64,000 nucleotides of DNA from GWE2-51-13 sp942492825 (GTDB lineage: Bacteria; Bacillota_I; Bacilli_A; Erysipelotrichales; Erysipelotrichaceae). Numbering within the stretch: position 1 is the stretch's first letter; each line of letters opens with the position of its first letter. Shown piece after piece: positions 1 through 9,144 of this stretch. The translations under genes were made by a program, and so were the position numbers. The notes under the pieces are model-generated. The model saw only the letters and a program-made list of their open reading frames with translations, made no database searches and was not told where the DNA came from. The stretch is taken from positions 1,612,001 to 1,676,000 of the forward strand of contig OW818635.1 in assembly GCA_942492825.1 (NCBI GenBank), given 5' to 3'.

Positions 1-2
1 TG

Positions 3-611
3 ATGGAAAAGCTCTTAGATTTGATGGATCGCACGCAGGTACGTAAATCCTTAGCCCATAACAATCATCAGATCCCGAAAGAAGCGTTTCAAACCGAGAA
101 GGAAATCTTCGACGAAACCGACTCTCTGGATGACTACCTTATCGGACTCAATCAACGAGGAATCGACACATTACAGAAACATGCGGATACCAATGTGATC
201 TGGTTCGAACAAGAAATCAACCAAGATGTGGTGGATTACGTTAAACGCAATCCGGAAATCATGTCCGCTACCCGAGTGGGAAATAAACTCTATACAGCTA
301 AGATCCCGTACGATACGATCAACTTCCTAAAAACCTACGATCCGATCTTAAAACGCTATTATGCCTGCCATTGTCCCTTCGTACGAGCTGAACTCAAACA
401 CGGTCCGACACAAGTGGATAAAGATTGGTGCTACTGTAGTGCAGGTTTCACCAAGGTTCTATACGAAGTTCTCTTTGAGGAAGAAGTCGAAATTGAAGTT
501 CTGGAATCCGTTCTTTCCGGTTCCACGCTCTGTCGCTTTGCGATCACGATCCCTGACAAGATACTCAAAACAAAAACCCCGGAGGTACATTATGAAAACG
601 ATCGTTATTGA
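3..611 (+). CDS. Cysteine-rich protein of unknown function (DUF6144-like)
   Basis: Function unknown. The protein carries paired cysteines near residues 122/124 (CHCPF) and 143/145 (CYCSAGF), followed by a segment LESVLSGSTLCRFAI with another cysteine near 177. This C-terminal pattern resembles small bacterial proteins annotated DUF6144 or ATC-hydrolase/V4R-like, which is a family impression only. The ATG at position 3 lies at the very edge of the window with no visible ribosome site, so the real start may lie upstream. The last 20 bases overlap the next gene, so the two are probably co-translated. The cysteines suggest metal or thiol chemistry, which is inference. Confidence 0.55.
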   Translation: MEKLLDLMDRTQVRKSLAHNNHQIPKEAFQTEKEIFDETDSLDDYLIGLNQRGIDTLQKHADTNVIWFEQEINQDVVDYVKRNPEIMSATRVGNKLYTAKIPYDTINFLKTYDPILKRYYACHCPFVRAELKHGPTQVDKDWCYCSAGFTKVLYEVLFEEEVEIEVLESVLSGSTLCRFAITIPDKILKTKTPEVHYENDRY

Positions 612-1047
612 TTTCCTTTACCTCGATCTCTCCACCTGTGAACGATGCATGGGGACCGACCAAATCTTGGAAGACGTACGCAACGAACTTAACCCTTCTC
701 TCAAAGAAAAAGGAATCCATCTTGCCTTAAAGAAGACCAAGATCGATTCCACCGAAAAAGCTTTCCAATACCATTTCCTCAGTTCGCCGACCATCCGTGT
801 CGATGGCATCGATATCCTCGGAGACATCAAAGAAAACATCTGTGAATCCTGCGGAGATATCTGCGGTTGTACGACTCTATGTCGGGTTTTTACCTATCAA
901 GGGAAAGATTATAATGAGCCACCGGGGGGGATGTTGAAGGAAGGGATTCTGAGAGTTATTGAAGGTTTGGAAAAGAGAACAAATGAATCGAAATACCAAA
1001 TGCCAGGGAATATACAGAATTTCCTGCACAGATCGTCAGCAAAGTAG
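592..1047 (+). CDS. DUF2703 family protein
   Basis: This is a 151-residue protein. The reading frame is open further upstream, but ggagg at 581-585 sits six bases before the ATG at 592, so that start is chosen. The N-terminus (DFLYLDLSTCERCMGT) has a CxxC pair in a thioredoxin-like context, followed by the conserved SSPTIRVDG segment and a second cysteine cluster (CESCGDICGCTTLC). This order is typical of DUF2703. The biochemical role is not established; a redox or metal-binding role is inference. It overlaps the upstream cysteine-rich gene by 20 bases and is followed by a terminator, so the pair forms the end of one transcript. Confidence 0.75.
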   Translation: MKTIVIDFLYLDLSTCERCMGTDQILEDVRNELNPSLKEKGIHLALKKTKIDSTEKAFQYHFLSSPTIRVDGIDILGDIKENICESCGDICGCTTLCRVFTYQGKDYNEPPGGMLKEGILRVIEGLEKRTNESKYQMPGNIQNFLHRSSAK

Positions 1048-1063
1048 AGAATTATTGTACATT

Positions 1064-1105
1064 GCATGAAATAACATCTTCAAGATCTTGTTTCATGCTT
1101 TTTTT
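1064..1105 (+). terminator. Intrinsic terminator after DUF2703 gene
   Basis: GCATGAAA at 1064-1071 pairs with TTTCATGC at 1091-1098, followed by seven T. It separates the two-gene unit from the helicase gene. Confidence 0.7.
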
Positions 1106-1136
1106 CGGTCTAAACTGAAATTATCGCGGGGGAAAT

Positions 1137-3989
1137 ATGGAAAACGATCGAAAAAACGAGCTAATTACAAATAGTGTAAATGATAATCTACTTAATGTTC
1201 TTGTAAACCTCATTAAAAGATGTGATAGATTTTTTGTAAGTGTAGCCTTTATAAGTTATGGAGGATTACAGTTACTACTTGATTCTCTATTTGATTTCTC
1301 GAAATCAGAAGACAAATTAGGAAAGATAATTACGACTGATTATCAGTACTTTACTGACACCAAATCATTAAAGAAACTCGACTCTTTTAAACCGAATATT
1401 GAGACTAAAATTTTTCGGACCGAAAAACACAATAAGGGATTTCATACAAAAGCATATATATTCGAGACTGATGATGAGTACAAAATAATCATTGGATCAT
1501 CAAACATAACTCAAGCAGCTCTAAAAGAAAACATTGAATGGAATTCATATATTACAGCATCTAAAAGTGATTATTATAGTTCGAAAGTAATAAAGGAATT
1601 CTATTCACTTTGGGAGATAACAGAGGAAATAACCGATGAGTTTCTTGTGAACTATGAAAAAGCACTTGAGAAACTGAAGAATATTCAAAACAAAATCAAT
1701 CAAAAGGTATATCAAGAGTTTGATATAATCGAAAAGCCATTTCAGAAAGAAGCATGCGAGAGACTTGAAGAGATACGTATGTCTAGCAGTAAAGCACTCA
1801 TTATTGCAGCCACAGGAACTGGGAAAACCATATTATCGGCATTTGATGTTAAGCAGTTCAATCCAAAGAAAGTCCTTTTCTTAGCCCATCGTGAAGATAT
1901 TATAAGAAAATCCGAAGAGGCGTATAGGAAAGTTCTAGGTTCAAGAATAGAAACAGGGTTCTTTGTTGGCACAGAAAAGAGTAGAGATGCTCGATATATT
2001 TTCTCAACAATCCAAACCATGGGTAGAAATTACAGGCGATTTGACCCGTTCGAATTTGACTATATTGTTTACGATGAAGCCCATCATGTTGCCGCAAATC
2101 AATATAAAAATGTACGTGACCACTTCCGACCAAGATTTTCACTTGGAATGACTGCCACGCCTGAACGGATGGATGGAGTAGACATATACTCGATGTTTGA
2201 TAATAATGTCGGGCTTGATTTAAGACTGCGAGAAGCACTTGACCAAGGACTCGTTGCGCCATTTCACTACTTTGGAATCAATGAAATCGACGATATCCAA
2301 TTAGATAAGTCTACTGAGAACGACTTAAATAAACTCGTTAAAAAATTATGCATTTCGAAAAGAGTTGATTATATTATAGAAAAAATGAATCACTATGGAT
2401 TTGATGGAAACAAGAGGAAATGTCTTGGATTTTGTGCAGATACAAATCATGCAAGATTTATGACAGAAGAATTCAATAAACGTGGCATAGCAAGTGAACT
2501 AATCAATGCAGATATCGAACCGAAACAAAGGCAACTCCTAATTGAACGACTCGAAGATGATAAAGATCCTCTTGAAGTGATATTTACAATTGATGTACTA
2601 AACGAAGGGATCGATATCCCATCAATCAATCAAGTATTACTTTTAAGACCAACTCGTTCATCAATGATTTTTATACAACAATTAGGACGTGGATTGAGAA
2701 AACACAAGGATAAGAATTACCTAACAGTTCTTGATTTTATTGGAAATCATTCAAGAGCATTTTTGATTGCTATTGCACTCTACGGCTCAAAGGGGCTAGA
2801 TAAGAGACGACTTAAAGAATTTGTTAAAAACGACTTCAACGACTTTAACAAACTGTGTCATATTAAGATGGACTTGATCGTAAAAGAAAGAATACTTAGT
2901 CAAATAGAACGTGAGAAATTTTATTCAAATAAGTATCTATTACAAGAATTTTACTCGTTAAAGGAAATCCTTCGAAGGGATCCAATTTACATGATGGACT
3001 TTGAGTCCTATGAGTATGGTATAGATGCAGACAACTTCCTTGTCAGAAATGATTCATATTTCCAATTCTTACTAGATAACGCAAAACTCGATTCTGAATA
3101 CGCTAAGTACAAAATTGACAAAGTCTTCCTACAATTACTGAAACAGTTGTCAGAATTATTACCATTAAAAAGAATACATGAGTTTACTCTTATCAATGAG
3201 CTAATGGCGGGATCTATTTCGAAAGATGAATATTATAAACTTATTGAGAAGCAATTAGGCAGTGTATCTAAACAAACATGTGATCATGCCATAAAGAATT
3301 TAAATTTGGAATTTAGGAACTCGATTCAGAAGAAAAATGATATCAAGATAATAAAAATTGATGAGAATAACATTTCTTTGTCATCGGTTTTTCTTGATGA
3401 AATTCTAAATGAATTAAAAAAAGAACTTATTAATGATGTTATTCAATTTGGTCTTGTAAAGTATAAAAAAATCTTTGGATTCAAAGATTTTGGATCGCCA
3501 TTCATCAAACTTTTTGAAACTTATCAAACAAAAGACGTACAACTAATTGCGAATTATGCCGCAAAGGATACATGGATGAAGGGGGTTCAATTATACAAAA
3601 ATAACATTTACTTATTCGTTAATCTGATAAAAACCAAAGATACTCCTGAATCTCAGAACTATAAAGACGAAATTAGAAGTAGAACAGAGATGACTTGGCA
3701 AACAATCAGCAATATGAATAGCAAAACGAAGATGGGCGAAAAGCTGATAAATTATAAGAAATATGGATACAAGCTGCACCTTTTAGTTAGAAGAAAAAGC
3801 TCAGAATCAGGTATTACACTTCCATATTTCTACTTAGGTGAAGTAGATGCTGTAGTATTAAAAGACGAGACACCTACACAATTTCGTCTCGAGTTTAAAA
3901 ATGAATTACCTGAAGAAATCTATGAAGAAATTTCTGGTTACTCAGATGTAAGCCACTCTGGCGCTAGTCGAGAGAGAAATGTTGTTTGA
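1137..3989 (+). CDS. PLD-nuclease / SF2 helicase / DUF3427 fusion protein
   Basis: A 950-residue three-part protein. The N-terminus (about 1-180) is a phospholipase-D-like nuclease half-site with HTK at 103-105 and GSSN at 120-123. The middle (about 200-560) is a superfamily 2 helicase: Walker A ATGTGKT at 225-231, DEAH at 313-316, GMTATPER, and QQLGRGLR as motif VI. The C-terminus (about 690-935) matches DUF3427 and ends with the typical YLGEVDA region. Such proteins are suspected of acting on foreign or damaged DNA; the target is not known. The gene is clearly richer in A+T than its neighbours, a sign of transfer. Its 3' end overlaps the convergent Nudix gene by 26 bases. Confidence 0.88.
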   Translation: MENDRKNELITNSVNDNLLNVLVNLIKRCDRFFVSVAFISYGGLQLLLDSLFDFSKSEDKLGKIITTDYQYFTDTKSLKKLDSFKPNIETKIFRTEKHNKGFHTKAYIFETDDEYKIIIGSSNITQAALKENIEWNSYITASKSDYYSSKVIKEFYSLWEITEEITDEFLVNYEKALEKLKNIQNKINQKVYQEFDIIEKPFQKEACERLEEIRMSSSKALIIAATGTGKTILSAFDVKQFNPKKVLFLAHREDIIRKSEEAYRKVLGSRIETGFFVGTEKSRDARYIFSTIQTMGRNYRRFDPFEFDYIVYDEAHHVAANQYKNVRDHFRPRFSLGMTATPERMDGVDIYSMFDNNVGLDLRLREALDQGLVAPFHYFGINEIDDIQLDKSTENDLNKLVKKLCISKRVDYIIEKMNHYGFDGNKRKCLGFCADTNHARFMTEEFNKRGIASELINADIEPKQRQLLIERLEDDKDPLEVIFTIDVLNEGIDIPSINQVLLLRPTRSSMIFIQQLGRGLRKHKDKNYLTVLDFIGNHSRAFLIAIALYGSKGLDKRRLKEFVKNDFNDFNKLCHIKMDLIVKERILSQIEREKFYSNKYLLQEFYSLKEILRRDPIYMMDFESYEYGIDADNFLVRNDSYFQFLLDNAKLDSEYAKYKIDKVFLQLLKQLSELLPLKRIHEFTLINELMAGSISKDEYYKLIEKQLGSVSKQTCDHAIKNLNLEFRNSIQKKNDIKIIKIDENNISLSSVFLDEILNELKKELINDVIQFGLVKYKKIFGFKDFGSPFIKLFETYQTKDVQLIANYAAKDTWMKGVQLYKNNIYLFVNLIKTKDTPESQNYKDEIRSRTEMTWQTISNMNSKTKMGEKLINYKKYGYKLHLLVRRKSSESGITLPYFYLGEVDAVVLKDETPTQFRLEFKNELPEEIYEEISGYSDVSHSGASRERNVV

Positions 3990-4359
3990 TTTTTTCTAAT
4001 GCAAAGATATCGGCAGGAATCCAACTATATTTGTTCAACTCGTGAATGTTAATGAATTTCACTTCTTTGTGTTCAATGTTCTTGAAATGAGCAGATAATG
4101 CAGAACAAAAATAACAGTGCATAACTAGATTGAAACTTGGATATTCATAATCTATTGTCATAAGGAACTCATTAACTTTGATCGGAAGATTTAGCTCTTC
4201 AAAGATTTCTCGTTTCAATGCCACCTCATGTGTTTCGCCAGATTCGATTTTCCCACCTGGAAACTCCCACATTCCGGCAAAATCACCTTTTTGTCTTTGG
4301 GCAATTAGTACGTTTTCGCCCTCTAGGATAATCGCAGCAACGACTTCAACCGTTTTCAT
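3964..4359 (-). CDS. Nudix hydrolase (MutT/NudG-like nucleotide pyrophosphohydrolase)
   Basis: A 131-residue Nudix protein. The Nudix box runs GKIESGETHEVALKREIFEE with all acidic metal ligands; the usual late glycine is asparagine, as in some CTP/8-oxo-dGTP hydrolases. The AQRQKGDFAGMWEFPGG segment before it is typical of MutT/NudG. The start at 4359 is chosen because GGGGA lies about eight bases upstream; earlier in-frame ATGs have poorer sites and would add unrelated residues. It likely hydrolyses oxidised or modified nucleoside triphosphates. It faces the helicase tail to tail with a 26-base overlap, an arrangement that may tie the two together. Confidence 0.85.
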   Translation of the reverse strand: MKTVEVVAAIILEGENVLIAQRQKGDFAGMWEFPGGKIESGETHEVALKREIFEELNLPIKVNEFLMTIDYEYPSFNLVMHCYFCSALSAHFKNIEHKEVKFINIHELNKYSWIPADIFALEKIKQHFSLD

Positions 4360-4489
4360 AGTAAGTCCCCAGTTCTTTAAATCTAAAACCATTCTGATTT
4401 CCGCTGTTTTCATAATAACCAAACTGAGTTACCCAAGCAACATATTTAGCATTATCAAAACTCAGACGCCATGTAGAATTGACTTTGAT
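4346..4489 (-). pseudogene. Possible C-terminal remnant of a lost gene before the Nudix gene
   Basis: Just upstream of the Nudix start another minus-strand frame stays open for 47 codons, including AWVTQFGYYENSGNQNG and FRFKELGTYYENG, and ends at a TGA inside the Nudix start region (4346-4348). The composition looks protein-like, and the end overlaps the next start in the manner of an operon pair. No start codon or upstream body is present before the ABC transporter begins. I do not recognise the parent family. Chance cannot be excluded for so short a frame. Confidence 0.3.
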
Positions 4490-4530
4490 TCATCGAGTAG
4501 CCTATGATTACATCGAAGAAGGTATCGATG

Positions 4531-6255
4531 ATGAAAAATGTTGAGATACAGATATACAAACAACCCGATAAGATGATCTCTTATTGGAAACACCAACCCT
4601 TAACGGTCAGTTTGATCGTTGTTTTTGGGTTGGCGTTTAATATCTTGGCGGTCTATGGATCGATTGAGTTGGGGAAATTGATTGATTTGATCGTGATTTC
4701 GTCGGGACCGGCGATGATTTGGAAGGGGATAATGAGGTTTGTATTGGTTATATTGATGATTCAAGCATTACGGTATGTCAAAAGGTTCTATATACGAAGG
4801 TTCGCAAATCGAACGTTAGCTTCAATGCGTACCCATCTCTATAACGGGATACTGAATCAGAGATACAACGAAAATAATATGGATACCGGGAATTTGTTAA
4901 GTCGGGTCATTGGGGATGCGCAGGCATGTGTCGAAGGAATGCGGAAGTTTACCACCGAATTGTTTGATACGGGGGTATTGATGATCGCTTATATCGTTAC
5001 GATGTTTCGCTATGATTTGTGGGTGACATTGTTTTCGGTGGCGTTTGTGCCGGTCGCAATGGGGATTGCGGAGAAGTTGAAGACAGTGATCGTCAAAGCA
5101 TCGAGTGCGTATCGGAAACAAACCGCGAACGTGACATCGCTGACCCTTGAAGCTTGTGACCATGCGTTACTTTATCGGATCTCTTCGGTAGATCCGATCG
5201 TGGAGCGGAACTACGCGAAAGAATTGGAATCATTACGCAATAAAGCCGTGAAAGCGAACGTGTTGGAGAATTCGATGCAACCGTTGTACAACGCGATTGC
5301 GATGAGCGGAATCGTCTTTGTGTTTGTGTTGGGCGGGCAGAAAGTAACGGATGGACTTTGGACGATCGGAACGTTTAGCGCCTATGTATCCATCTTTACC
5401 GCACTGAGTCTGAAATCCTCAAAAGCCGCGAAACTCTTTAACAGTGTACAGAAATCTTCGGTATCCTGGGGAAGAATCAAAGGATATCTGAAACCTTATG
5501 TCGAATTTGAGGAAGTAGAAGGGAAAACGGAGGAAGAAATCACCGTTAAGGTATCTCAATTACGTTTTGGATATGACGAAATCGAGATCTTCCGGGATCT
5601 GAACTTTACCTTAACTTCAGGGGAAACCATGGTCATTACCGGACCGATCGCAAGCGGGAAAAGCAGTTTACTCAAAGTACTTACCGGAGTGATGGAATAT
5701 CAAGGAAGTATACTGATCAACGGTAAAGAACTCCGAAAGTTGAGTGACAAAGAACGCTCAGCACTCATATCCTACTTACCTCAATCCCCCAAACTCTTCG
5801 GAGAGAGCCTCAGTGACAACATCACGTGGGAAAGCGGAGGGAATGTTGAAGAAGTGATTAAGGTCGTACAGTTGGACAACGAAATCAACGCAATGGGACA
5901 AAAAGAAGAAACCTTGGCCGGAAGTATGGGTTCACGGTTTAGCGGTGGACAGAAGGCACGGATCGCACTGGCTCGGACCTTATATGGTCAACGAAGCATC
6001 CTGCTTTTGGATGATCCTTTCGCCAGTGTCGATCTAATGACCGAACGCAAAATTATCCAAGCGATTCATGAGAACTATACGAAATGCGTGTTGATTCGGG
6101 TGAGCCAACGGGTCCAAACTTTTGGGGAAGTGGATAAAGTACTCTATCTAGATCCGTCTGAAACCTTGGTGGGCACCCACGAAGAACTCTTGAAACAAAG
6201 TGATCGCTATCGTGCGATCGTCGAACTCCAAGAAGGAGGCGACGATGAACACTAA
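4531..6255 (+). CDS. ABC exporter half-transporter, degenerate-site subunit
   Basis: A 574-residue membrane-ATPase fusion. An N-terminal six-helix exporter domain (about 1-320) precedes a nucleotide-binding domain with Walker A GPIASGKS at 371-378 and signature FSGGQ around 471. In Walker B the catalytic glutamate is replaced (LLLDDP, second D at 495), and the switch histidine is glutamine (SQR, Q526). These changes mark the subunit that builds the inactive ATP site in heterodimeric exporters such as TM287/288, BmrCD or TAP. The start is set by AAGAAGG at 4516-4522; ATGs at 4504 and 4528 are alternatives. It overlaps the partner gene by 11 bases. The substrate is not predictable, but drug or lipid export is usual. 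Confidence 0.9.
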   Translation: MKNVEIQIYKQPDKMISYWKHQPLTVSLIVVFGLAFNILAVYGSIELGKLIDLIVISSGPAMIWKGIMRFVLVILMIQALRYVKRFYIRRFANRTLASMRTHLYNGILNQRYNENNMDTGNLLSRVIGDAQACVEGMRKFTTELFDTGVLMIAYIVTMFRYDLWVTLFSVAFVPVAMGIAEKLKTVIVKASSAYRKQTANVTSLTLEACDHALLYRISSVDPIVERNYAKELESLRNKAVKANVLENSMQPLYNAIAMSGIVFVFVLGGQKVTDGLWTIGTFSAYVSIFTALSLKSSKAAKLFNSVQKSSVSWGRIKGYLKPYVEFEEVEGKTEEEITVKVSQLRFGYDEIEIFRDLNFTLTSGETMVITGPIASGKSSLLKVLTGVMEYQGSILINGKELRKLSDKERSALISYLPQSPKLFGESLSDNITWESGGNVEEVIKVVQLDNEINAMGQKEETLAGSMGSRFSGGQKARIALARTLYGQRSILLLDDPFASVDLMTERKIIQAIHENYTKCVLIRVSQRVQTFGEVDKVLYLDPSETLVGTHEELLKQSDRYRAIVELQEGGDDEH

Positions 6256-7981
6256 CGTAAAAAAGATCGTCATCGCGACACTCAAGGAGAATCTCGCGAT
6301 CACGATCGGTTTGATCCTATTTAGCTTACTGGTCGTCATCAGCGGACTGATCCCACCCGTTCTACTTCAACGTGCCATCGATCTTCATCTGATGGTTGGT
6401 CAACCCAAGGGACTCCTCGAACTTGGACTGCTTTATATCGGTGTCCTGTTTCTAATCGGACTCAGTGACTTCCTCAAGTCAGCCTTGTTGACGCAACTCG
6501 GCCAGAAGATCGTCTACCGTTTACGCAGCGAAGCGCTACGCAAACTCCACCAGGTCAATGCCCGGTACTTCACACGGGTCGGGTCTGGGGAAACGGTATC
6601 AAAAATCTTGAACGATGTGGAAGCGGTCGATGTCCTATTTACCGGTGGAATCGTCACGATGCTGATTGATTTACTGAAGATACTGGGGATAACTTTGGCG
6701 ATTTTCGGATACAGCCAACGTATCGGAATCCTCACCTTGGTTCTTATTCCGATACTCGGTTTGATCACGTATGGATTTCAGAAACGGATGAAACACGCCC
6801 AACGCCAAAGTCGGGATTTGATTGGGAAACTCACCCAACACGTTGCGGAAACCTTGGAAAATTTCTTGGTCATCAAAGCGAATGGCAAAGAATACAATCG
6901 AATGAAGGGATTTCGAAATGAATTGTCGCGGTTGTATCGTACCAACGAATCCATCAACCTCTATGACTCCCTCTATCCGACAACCATCCAAATCGTACGG
7001 GCATTGACGATTTCGGTGCTTGTGGGATCCTTCCTCATCGATTCGACGTGGATGACCATCGGAATCGGAAGCATCGCCGCGATGATCGAACTTTTATCCA
7101 ATCTCTTCGAACCCATCGAAAGTGCAGGAAGCGAACTCCAATCTCTCCAGCAAGCCTTGGCCGCGATCGATCGGATCGACGAGTTCTTTGGCGAAGAACC
7201 CCAATCACCGCAGAACCAAGAACTCAAACAAGATGAAATACGGGTCGATGAACTGACCTTTCATAACGTCAGTTTCGCTTACGAAGCCGATCAACCAGTC
7301 CTAAAGAACGTAGAACTCAAACTACACCGTGGTCAACGTGTCACGTTTGTGGGTCGGACCGGAGTCGGGAAAAGCACACTCTTGAAACTTGTATTGGGCC
7401 TGATCGTACCGGATGAAGGACAGATCCAACTTAACGGAATCGACGTACATACGATTCCGGATCGCTTACGTCGATCCATTTATGGCTATGTGGATCAGAA
7501 CTTTCCCATCATTGACGGAACTTTGCGTCAACAGATCACCTTAGGGGATGAAACCATCTCGGATCAACAAATTCTGAAAGCGTTGAGTGATGTCGGATTA
7601 AACGAACTTGTCAGTGAACATCCCAAGGGATTGGATGCGAAAATCAATCAAGAGTTGTCGCTTTCTGAAGGCCAAAAACAGCTCATCGCGATCGCTCGAG
7701 CCATCGTAACCGATGCGCCGATACTATTACTGGACGAAATTAGCTCGGTAATGGATGGAAGTACCGAAAGCGAGATCGACCAAGTACTAGGAAACATCGC
7801 AAACCAACGGATCATTTTAAGTGTCAGCCATCGGTTAACGATGTTGGAAGAGGAAGACAATGTGGTCATCTTGATGGATGGTAAGATCAAGAATCAAGGT
7901 AAAGTAAGAGATTTGTTAGTGGAAGATGTTTGGTTCTCGCAGACCATGAGGATGCAGAAGCAGAAACTGAACGTACTCTAA
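6245..7981 (+). CDS. ABC exporter half-transporter, catalytic subunit
   Basis: A 578-residue exporter half with an N-terminal membrane domain and an ATPase domain: Walker A GRTGVGKS from 370, signature LSEGQ (474-477), Walker B ILLLDE with catalytic E498, and switch H529. The intact E and H complement the defective site of the upstream subunit, while the LSEGQ signature (E for G) is the weakened signature expected opposite that site. GGAGG at 6235-6239 fixes the ATG at 6245 inside the end of the previous gene, implying translational coupling and a heterodimer. A bidirectional terminator follows directly. Confidence 0.93.
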   Translation: MNTNVKKIVIATLKENLAITIGLILFSLLVVISGLIPPVLLQRAIDLHLMVGQPKGLLELGLLYIGVLFLIGLSDFLKSALLTQLGQKIVYRLRSEALRKLHQVNARYFTRVGSGETVSKILNDVEAVDVLFTGGIVTMLIDLLKILGITLAIFGYSQRIGILTLVLIPILGLITYGFQKRMKHAQRQSRDLIGKLTQHVAETLENFLVIKANGKEYNRMKGFRNELSRLYRTNESINLYDSLYPTTIQIVRALTISVLVGSFLIDSTWMTIGIGSIAAMIELLSNLFEPIESAGSELQSLQQALAAIDRIDEFFGEEPQSPQNQELKQDEIRVDELTFHNVSFAYEADQPVLKNVELKLHRGQRVTFVGRTGVGKSTLLKLVLGLIVPDEGQIQLNGIDVHTIPDRLRRSIYGYVDQNFPIIDGTLRQQITLGDETISDQQILKALSDVGLNELVSEHPKGLDAKINQELSLSEGQKQLIAIARAIVTDAPILLLDEISSVMDGSTESEIDQVLGNIANQRIILSVSHRLTMLEEEDNVVILMDGKIKNQGKVRDLLVEDVWFSQTMRMQKQKLNVL

Positions 7982-7984
7982 ACA

Positions 7985-8008
7985 AAAACCGTCATCACTG
8001 ACGGTTTT
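7985..8008. terminator. Bidirectional terminator between ABC exporter and peptidase genes
   Basis: AAAACCGTCA and TGACGGTTTT form a 10-bp stem with a four-base loop and T runs on both strands. The minus-strand peptidase stop codon lies within the hairpin. Confidence 0.85.
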
Positions 8009-9065
8009 CTTCAAGCCATAACGTTCCGACGGTCCAACGTGTGTTGATGACCGCTTTGTAATTGCCATGATTGTCGATCGCTTTGTAAAAGCCACGCTCA
8101 CGTTCGTCTTTCGCATAAGCGTACACCGTAACCCAATGGTTACCATAACTTTGTGGACTTCCTGCCCACGAGGTCAATCCGACCGCAATCGGACGTCCTT
8201 GGTCAACTTGTGTTACCACCGCATCCCATGTTTCCAACAAGGTCATTCTCGGTTGGTAGAAGTCGATCTTCTGTGACTCTAGAAACTCTTGGATTCCGTA
8301 ATATAACATCCACCCGATCGTCCCGTACTGAACGCCTCCGATATGCAAGGTCAGAAGATAGATCAGATTCCCTGGACTGCGCGACTCGGGGGTACGGATC
8401 GTGTTGGGCACATAGTTACGATCGATATGGTCTTGGTAATAAGACATCATGATCGCTACCGCGATCGGTCCGCAAATCCCGTTACCTTCCGGATAATTCT
8501 CTGCGTTATTGATCCAAATCCCGTGATTGTAGCGCAGAAACAATGATTCATGGATCCCACGCCACCGTAAGGGAACATACTTGATCTCAACGGCTGCACG
8601 CTTGTTGGTTTCGCTTAGTACTGTCCGATTTAATTGTTTGAGTTTCTCCGATGGATTGAACATAATCGATGTTCCATCGATCGCATTGCGATAATGCGTA
8701 TTATTCTCCGTAAACGCATAATTCCCCGGACCCCCGTAAACGTAGGTCCGACCTGGTTTAATATAGTCTTGATAAGGAATCTCGGTTGTATGCAACGCGT
8801 ATTCCGAAACGATCGCGGATTGATTCGAAAGGATCGCATACCCATCCTCAAACAACAGTAACGAATAATTCGGATTTAGATCAATATCGAGCAAGGGTAA
8901 AATACGCGTCACATCCACTTTCGTATTTTCAACAGCAAGCAAATGCTCGTTGAGAAGGTCAACCAAAACCGAATCGATCTGGAATGAGGTCGATCTGATG
9001 GAAGTCCATGGCAAAAAAAGAAGGCTAATCCATAAAAGTGTGAAGAGTTTCTTAAACGGTTTCAC
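7995..9065 (-). CDS. Secreted C39/papain-like cysteine peptidase with propeptide
   Basis: A 356-residue exported protein starting at GTG, with AAGGAAAG about eight bases before it. An N-terminal signal peptide (KKLF followed by hydrophobic residues to about 22) leads into a propeptide-like region containing YSLLLFEDGYAILS. The C-terminal half has a peptidase-like core: GICGPIAVAIM with candidate nucleophile C198, GNHWVTVYAY with H310, and AIDNHG (D331/N332). This order matches C39/C10-type cysteine peptidases. The target is unknown; peptide processing or surface proteolysis is inference. The gene stands alone between a shared terminator and its own promoter region. Confidence 0.72.
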   Translation of the reverse strand: MKPFKKLFTLLWISLLFLPWTSIRSTSFQIDSVLVDLLNEHLLAVENTKVDVTRILPLLDIDLNPNYSLLLFEDGYAILSNQSAIVSEYALHTTEIPYQDYIKPGRTYVYGGPGNYAFTENNTHYRNAIDGTSIMFNPSEKLKQLNRTVLSETNKRAAVEIKYVPLRWRGIHESLFLRYNHGIWINNAENYPEGNGICGPIAVAIMMSYYQDHIDRNYVPNTIRTPESRSPGNLIYLLTLHIGGVQYGTIGWMLYYGIQEFLESQKIDFYQPRMTLLETWDAVVTQVDQGRPIAVGLTSWAGSPQSYGNHWVTVYAYAKDERERGFYKAIDNHGNYKAVINTRWTVGTLWLEENRQ

Positions 9066-9099
9066 ATTGCATCTTTCCTTCTTGCCAGAACAAACGATG

Positions 9100-9117
9100 A
9101 TCTAAATCGGGTTAGAT
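9100..9117. promoter_or_regulatory. Inverted repeat upstream of the peptidase gene
   Basis: ATCTAA, six bases, TTAGAT. It lies between the peptidase start and a minus-strand TATAAT (plus-strand attata at about 9119-9124), where an operator would be expected. The binding protein is unknown. Confidence 0.35.
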
Positions 9118-9144
9118 TTATTATATGATAAAAATGATGCTTGA

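Noticed and set aside
361..591. Upstream extension of the DUF2703 frame
   Set aside because: It overlaps the first gene in another frame and lacks a ribosome site; GGAGG at 581-585 points to ATG 592.
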